Shown piece after piece: positions 59,401 to 64,000 of a stretch of DNA of 64,000 nucleotides. This DNA comes from Paenibacillus sp. An7 (GTDB lineage: Bacteria; Bacillota; Bacilli; Paenibacillales; Paenibacillaceae), in NCBI RefSeq assembly GCF_009870785.1, contig NZ_WTWX01000012.1:49497-113496 (forward strand). The letters are read 5' to 3'. The notes under the pieces are model-generated. The model had not been told where the DNA came from, did not search any database, and worked only from the letters and a program-made list of their open reading frames with translations. The position numbers and the translations under genes were made by a program. Numbering within the stretch: position 1 is the stretch's first letter; every line of letters starts with the position of its first letter.

Positions 59401-62400
59401 ATGAAGAAAATGATAGTAATCGCTGCATCAGCGGCAATGCTGCTCAGCGTGTTAAGTGAGACGAGTTATGTTATGGCAAGTGAAGTGCAAAATTCTAAAC
59501 TAGCAAAAATCGCGGCACAGAGTGAGGTTGGTTCGGCAAGTAAAGCAGCAGTAGTTCCCTTTGATTTATATGGGCAAGAGGTATTACCTACATACAATCG
59601 TATTTATAAAATGGAAAATGCAAACATAGCAACTATCGCAAGTAATGGCGGCAATTACCCTAATTCTCAGATTAGTAAAGCAATTGATGGGGATCTGAGT
59701 ACCCAATGGGAAACAGGAAAGCCAAATAGTACAACATTTACGAATGAGGTTGTTTTTCGGTTAAATGAAATCACTACATTAGATCGAATTGTGTATGCAG
59801 CTAGACAGGACAGCGCTAAAGGTAAAGGGTTTGCACAAGAATTTGAGATATATGGATCGGCTACAGATGAAGGAAGTAATTTTACATTAGTATCTACAGG
59901 AGAATACATAGGTTCCACAGGGAACATCGTAGAAATTCAATTTGCCCCAACAACGTTTAAGAGAATTAAGTTTGTATTCAAAAAGGCAAATCAAAACTGG
60001 GCAAGCGCAGCTGAATTTTCTTTTTATAGAGAAGATAAGGTTAGAGATGCTATGAATACTCTTTTCACAGATGGAACGATGAGTGCGGTGATGCCAGAGT
60101 ATAATCAAATCGACAAATTGATTACCCTGGAGCAAGAGGCAAAAGGACATCCGTTATATGCTGCTTATAAAGATCAGATTGATTTAGCTAAAAAGCTGGT
60201 CAGCGGTGAAATAGATTTGCAAGAGACGCTATTAAAGGCCGAACAGCGAGGCGATATGAGAAAGCATGCACAGCAAAACTTACGAATGAATTTAGGTACG
60301 AACAACCAGCCAACCGGATTTACAGCTAAACCTGGTGATCTCATTCATGTTTATTTAGAGGTAGAGTCTGCTGACAAAATCCCTTCCTTAGTCTTCACAC
60401 AACAAGAAGGATCATGGTCGAGCTTTGCAAAAAATATTCAGCTTAAGCCAGGGGAAAATACAATTACCGTACCCGAAATTGCGACAGGGTCCTATTCCCG
60501 TAGTGTTACTAAGGGCGGAACCATTTATATTGTTAATCCCTATACATCAGAAGAGCAAGGGAAAGCTCCAGTGCTTCGTTTTGAGGGGGTAGAGAAAATT
60601 CCAATGATGACTTCGGATACAGATCCCGAACAGTTTAAACAAGAGCTGATCGCCTATAAAAAGAAAATGGATGAGGATGCAGCAGCATATCCTAATGTGG
60701 CTGATCGCCAAGTAGTCGATGTTGTGGAGATGGTCAGCAATCATATCATTTTCACAGGAACGGCTTCTGAGGCTTATCACCAGTTTATTACTAAAGGCAA
60801 CAACCCAGTGGATACAATAACTGGCTATGACGTATGGATGAATCAGATTTTTGAAAATTATGGTCTAGATGGAACCAGTGAGGTGAACGATCCTAGATTG
60901 ATTCGGGAAAATATCCGTCTGATGCAGCCTTATGGTGCCATGTACGCAGCCGGTGATCATACGGGAATTCAAAATAATACGGTTGCTACGATGTTAGCTG
61001 ATTTTAGAAAGGTTGCTCCAGGATGGGGACTTAACCATGAGATCGGGCACCGTCTTGCGATCGGAGAACGGGAGTACGGGGAAGTTACGAACAACATGGT
61101 ATCCATGTTGATGTCAGTTGAAGCTCACAGCATGAATAACAGCAATGCGATTGATGACCGTATTCCTTTTGAAACGATCTATAACTATGTAATTAAAGAG
61201 AATAAAGTGACGATGGCTTCACAAGGATTGTTTGCGCGCTTAGGTGCTTACTGGCAGTTAGAGCTTGCACATCCAGGATACTGGGGAGATCTATCCAAAA
61301 TGTATCGTGAACGGAAGGTTTCCCTTACCAATGGTGATATTTCAAAACAACAATATTATGTGGAATTTTCTTCTGAGCTATTGGGCTATGACTTAAGCAG
61401 TTATTTTGCTAGACATGGTTTCACGGTTACAGAGGAGACGAGAGTAAAGACAGCTAAGTATCCAGAGCCGAAGAAACTTTGGTACTTAAACAATTCGGTC
61501 CTTACATATGAAGGAACAGGAATTGAAAATAAAGATGTATCGGATTTAGTAGAGGTTAATATTGCTGGAAATGCCTCAGCAAAGACGAACACATTGAACA
61601 TTAGTATAGATAAAGAATATCAGAACGATATCTTAGGTTATGAAATTTATAGAGATGATATCCTCGTTGGTTTCACAAGTAAGAGTCAGTTCATGGATAC
61701 AAATGTAGATACAAGCATTAATTATACCTATAAGATCATTGCATATGATAAAAAGTTGAACCCATTAAACCCGACCCAATGTAAAGCATTTCAGCCTAAA
61801 TTATCAGTAGAAGAGCAGATAACCCTGAAATTAAACCAAACGTTTGATCTAGTAGATTATGTAAAAGCAACAGATTATCAAGGAAAAGAGATTACAAGGG
61901 AAGTCGTTGTTACATCAAGCGATGTGGATGTTACGAAAAAAGGAAGCTATAAAGTGGTGTACGAAGTTCAGAGCGAAGGAATGACTGTGACGAAAACAGC
62001 GAATGTTATCGTAACGAGTAACTTGGAGTATGCTTCTGATCTGACTGCAGAATCGACTAGAGTAGGTTATGGTCAGTTCAAAAAAGATACAGCGCCAGGC
62101 GGCAATGTAATTACGCTTCTCAGACAAGGGCTTACGGTGACATACGCAAAAGGCATCGGAGTACATGCTAACTCTGAGGTGATATACAATATTGAGGGTA
62201 ACGGATATGACTTCTTTGAAAGTTATATCGGCGTTGATTACGCAGCCGATAGAACAAGGGCATCAGCTATATTTGAGGTGTATGTAGATGGTGAGAAGAA
62301 ATTTTCCAGCGAAGTAATGAAAGCAAGCACTGAGCATGAATTCATAAAAGTACCGGTTGCAGGAGCGAAAAAAGTGAAACTTGTAACAACAGATGCCGGT

Positions 62401-63897
62401 GATGGTAACACACAAGATCATACCGTATGGGCTGGTGCTAAATTTACCACGGCTTCAAGTGCACCTGAGCTTTTCATACCTAAATCCGTATCTACTACAG
62501 TAGGTCAAGAAATTATGATTCGTACTTATTATTCGGCTGTTGATGCAGAAGATGGTGATTTAACTTCCGAGGTCATCGTGGCGGGTGAAGATCAAGTTAA
62601 TTTTAATAGAGCGGGAGAATACCCTATTACTTATACGGTAACCGATCGTGATGGAAATACGGCCACAAAGACAAGAACCATAGCTGTTGTGGATATGGAA
62701 GATTATACGTATTTAACCGATTACGACTGGAGTTCAACGCAGAATAGTTATACAGCACCGCTGAAAGACATCTCTATTAGTGCGAAGGCTTTACGATTGA
62801 CGAATGAGAATAGCAGCGAAGTTTCCTACACAAGAGGGATCGGTGCACACTCTAATTCCACTATTGTGTATGATCTAACGGATAAGAATTTTGATTACTT
62901 CACCTCTTTCGTTGGGGTGGATCGTCAGATGTATGGTTCTGTAGGTTCCATCAGTTTCGAAGTGTTTGTAGATGGAGAGAAGAAATTTGACAGCGGACTG
63001 ATGAATTCAAGAGATCCGCAGAAATTCGCCCAAGTGGACATTAATGGAGCAAAAGAACTTAAGTTAGTCGTTACCGATGGTGGGAATGGAAATGGATCTG
63101 ACCACGCAACATGGGGAGATACGAAGCTGCATTTTGCTAATGCCAATCGCTTGTTTACATATGAGCTTGAACAAGCAATCGAGGAAGCAAAAGCGGTTAT
63201 TTTAGAAGGATACACTTCAGAAAGTATCGAGGTGTTCACAACGAGCTTAGCAAAAGCAGAAGAGGTCCTCGCTAATCAAGGAGTAACTCAAAATGAAGTC
63301 GATGCAGCAATAAAAGCTTTAAATAGCGCAAAAAAAGGTTTGAATCAGATAGATCTTACTCAAATCATAACGGTAAAAGACAGTTATTTAAGTGACACCA
63401 TTAAGAAAACGTTAGGTGTTACCGGGGAAGTAACACTAGGTGATATGTATAATCTTACTTCATTAATCTGTTTGCCTAAGGGGAGAGAGCGAGTTCGTTC
63501 TCTTGAAGGATTAGAGTATGCTATAAATCTGGAGACCCTTAATATCAGTGGAAATGAAGTCACCGATTTTTCTCCGATTGGCGGCTTGGTGAAACTGAGT
63601 AACTTTACTCTGGATCCTCAATACATGGAGGTAGCCCAATTAAATGGACCTGTTGTTAAAGTCGATAATCTCGTTACAGGGATAGATGGTAATAAAGTAA
63701 TCCCTGTTACAGCAGTAATTCGAAACAATAAAACGTCCCAAGAGACAGTGCTTGATGGTAGTGAATGGTCGAAGTCCCCTGAGAAATTCACCTTTGATTT
63801 AACGAATGAAGAGAAGGGATACTACACGTTTGTAATTGCCTATAAAGTAGAAGGCAGCTTGGTACAATTAATGTATATCATCGATAATAGTAAGTAA
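59401..63897 (+). CDS. Secreted M60-type metallopeptidase with sugar-binding modules
   Basis: 1,498-residue multi-domain protein, probably a mucin- or glycoprotein-directed peptidase. Signal peptide (about 1-27), F5/8-type CBM32-like domain (about 65-205), M60/enhancin-like region (about 290-670) with gluzincin motif HEIGH at 546-550 and a downstream SVEAHSM Glu ligand. Ig-like domains (about 800-875 and 1025-1100) and two NPCBM-type modules (about 875-1020 and 1105-1245; GIGVHANS and GIGAHSNS signatures) follow. Then a FIVAR-like three-helix unit (about 1255-1315) and an LRR-containing end with no sortase motif or SLH. ATG 59401 has AGGAGG upstream, better than TTG 59362. Under a c-di-GMP riboswitch. 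Confidence 0.9.
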   Translation: MKKMIVIAASAAMLLSVLSETSYVMASEVQNSKLAKIAAQSEVGSASKAAVVPFDLYGQEVLPTYNRIYKMENANIATIASNGGNYPNSQISKAIDGDLSTQWETGKPNSTTFTNEVVFRLNEITTLDRIVYAARQDSAKGKGFAQEFEIYGSATDEGSNFTLVSTGEYIGSTGNIVEIQFAPTTFKRIKFVFKKANQNWASAAEFSFYREDKVRDAMNTLFTDGTMSAVMPEYNQIDKLITLEQEAKGHPLYAAYKDQIDLAKKLVSGEIDLQETLLKAEQRGDMRKHAQQNLRMNLGTNNQPTGFTAKPGDLIHVYLEVESADKIPSLVFTQQEGSWSSFAKNIQLKPGENTITVPEIATGSYSRSVTKGGTIYIVNPYTSEEQGKAPVLRFEGVEKIPMMTSDTDPEQFKQELIAYKKKMDEDAAAYPNVADRQVVDVVEMVSNHIIFTGTASEAYHQFITKGNNPVDTITGYDVWMNQIFENYGLDGTSEVNDPRLIRENIRLMQPYGAMYAAGDHTGIQNNTVATMLADFRKVAPGWGLNHEIGHRLAIGEREYGEVTNNMVSMLMSVEAHSMNNSNAIDDRIPFETIYNYVIKENKVTMASQGLFARLGAYWQLELAHPGYWGDLSKMYRERKVSLTNGDISKQQYYVEFSSELLGYDLSSYFARHGFTVTEETRVKTAKYPEPKKLWYLNNSVLTYEGTGIENKDVSDLVEVNIAGNASAKTNTLNISIDKEYQNDILGYEIYRDDILVGFTSKSQFMDTNVDTSINYTYKIIAYDKKLNPLNPTQCKAFQPKLSVEEQITLKLNQTFDLVDYVKATDYQGKEITREVVVTSSDVDVTKKGSYKVVYEVQSEGMTVTKTANVIVTSNLEYASDLTAESTRVGYGQFKKDTAPGGNVITLLRQGLTVTYAKGIGVHANSEVIYNIEGNGYDFFESYIGVDYAADRTRASAIFEVYVDGEKKFSSEVMKASTEHEFIKVPVAGAKKVKLVTTDAGDGNTQDHTVWAGAKFTTASSAPELFIPKSVSTTVGQEIMIRTYYSAVDAEDGDLTSEVIVAGEDQVNFNRAGEYPITYTVTDRDGNTATKTRTIAVVDMEDYTYLTDYDWSSTQNSYTAPLKDISISAKALRLTNENSSEVSYTRGIGAHSNSTIVYDLTDKNFDYFTSFVGVDRQMYGSVGSISFEVFVDGEKKFDSGLMNSRDPQKFAQVDINGAKELKLVVTDGGNGNGSDHATWGDTKLHFANANRLFTYELEQAIEEAKAVILEGYTSESIEVFTTSLAKAEEVLANQGVTQNEVDAAIKALNSAKKGLNQIDLTQIITVKDSYLSDTIKKTLGVTGEVTLGDMYNLTSLICLPKGRERVRSLEGLEYAINLETLNISGNEVTDFSPIGGLVKLSNFTLDPQYMEVAQLNGPVVKVDNLVTGIDGNKVIPVTAVIRNNKTSQETVLDGSEWSKSPEKFTFDLTNEEKGYYTFVIAYKVEGSLVQLMYIIDNSK

Positions 63898-63906
63898 GAT
63901 AAATTC

Positions 63907-63944
63907 AAAAATAAGAGCGCCCCGCGGGGTGCTCTTATTTTTTT
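63907..63944 (+). terminator. Terminator of the M60 gene, target of the intron
   Basis: Stem AATAAGAGC-GCCCC / GGGGT-GCTCTTATT with a GC loop, then T8. The group II intron begins five bases behind it. Confidence 0.92.
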
Positions 63945-63948
63945 GCAT

Positions 63949-64000
63949 GTGCGCCCGGCATGGGCGATAACTCGGCGGTGAAAGTCCGCTACAGGCTTGG
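63949..64000 (+). mobile_element. Group IIC intron, 5' end only
   Basis: The sequence from GTGCGCCCGGCATGGGC through GGCGGTGAAAGTCCGC to the window end matches the 5' domain I of class C bacterial group II introns such as the Oceanobacillus iheyensis intron (which begins GUGUGCCCGGCAUGGGUGC). Insertion directly after an intrinsic terminator is the hallmark of class C. The reverse transcriptase/maturase would lie beyond the window. Confidence 0.9.

Overview
The window reads as chromosome from a low-to-mid GC Gram-positive bacterium of the order Bacillales, most likely Paenibacillus or a close relative. Evidence: the complete walR-walK-walH-walI-walJ / htrA / CxxH-CxxC protein / rlmH block that lies near the origin in this group; strong AGGAGG-type ribosome binding sites with frequent TTG and GTG starts; lipoproteins with Gram-positive lipoboxes; SLH-anchored and multi-modular secreted carbohydrate-active proteins; KinB-like and YesM/YesN-like sensors. 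No phage, rRNA or tRNA genes were seen. The species assignment is inference.

Layout. 0-12.4 kb: housekeeping core (3' part of purA, a membrane-anchored unknown, a LysM-G5-M23 cell-wall peptidase, the WalRK operon, HtrA, RlmH). 12.5-18 kb: small accessory genes (an AT-rich unknown, NAD(P)-binding proteins, a two-repeat lipoprotein, a Ctc/L25 homologue, a sugar acetyltransferase) and one unassigned, strongly folded intergenic segment that looks like a structured RNA. 18.1-26 kb: a six-gene operon with its own good promoter encoding a DUF4956 membrane protein, a CotH-type secreted kinase, a membrane-tethered TIM-barrel/CBM9-like protein, a HEAT-repeat membrane protein, a processive GT2 glycosyltransferase and a VTC-type polyphosphate polymerase-like protein. 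This is the best candidate in the window for a poorly described system, probably making or modifying a surface polymer. A convergent gene encodes another membrane-anchored TIM-barrel-like protein. 27-32 kb: a raffinose-type alpha-galactoside locus (LacY/RafB permease, LacI regulator, GH36 alpha-galactosidase). 32-37 kb: a single-aptamer glycine riboswitch controlling a CycA-like permease, a DUF3237 protein, a membrane protein and a chemoreceptor. 37.2-39.6 kb: an extracytoplasmic methionine-sulfoxide repair operon (CcdA, thioredoxin lipoprotein, MsrAB lipoprotein). 39.7-45.6 kb: a YesN/YesM two-component pair followed by an SLH-anchored GH53 galactanase. 45.8-51 kb: mqo, a cupin gene and nupC under a guanine riboswitch on the minus strand, and an SDR/MarR pair with a perfect operator-like palindrome. 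51.4-58.8 kb: SelO, a MidA-like methyltransferase with a TPR tail, an SGNH esterase, a KinB-like kinase and the DbpA helicase. 59.1-63.9 kb: a c-di-GMP-I riboswitch in front of a 1,498-residue M60-type secreted metallopeptidase. The window ends 52 bases into a group IIC intron inserted just behind that gene's terminator.

The sequence therefore combines essential wall homeostasis with several independently regulated surface-carbohydrate functions. Three riboswitch classes (glycine, guanine, c-di-GMP) can be recognised from conserved bases, and in each case the ligand makes sense with the downstream gene.
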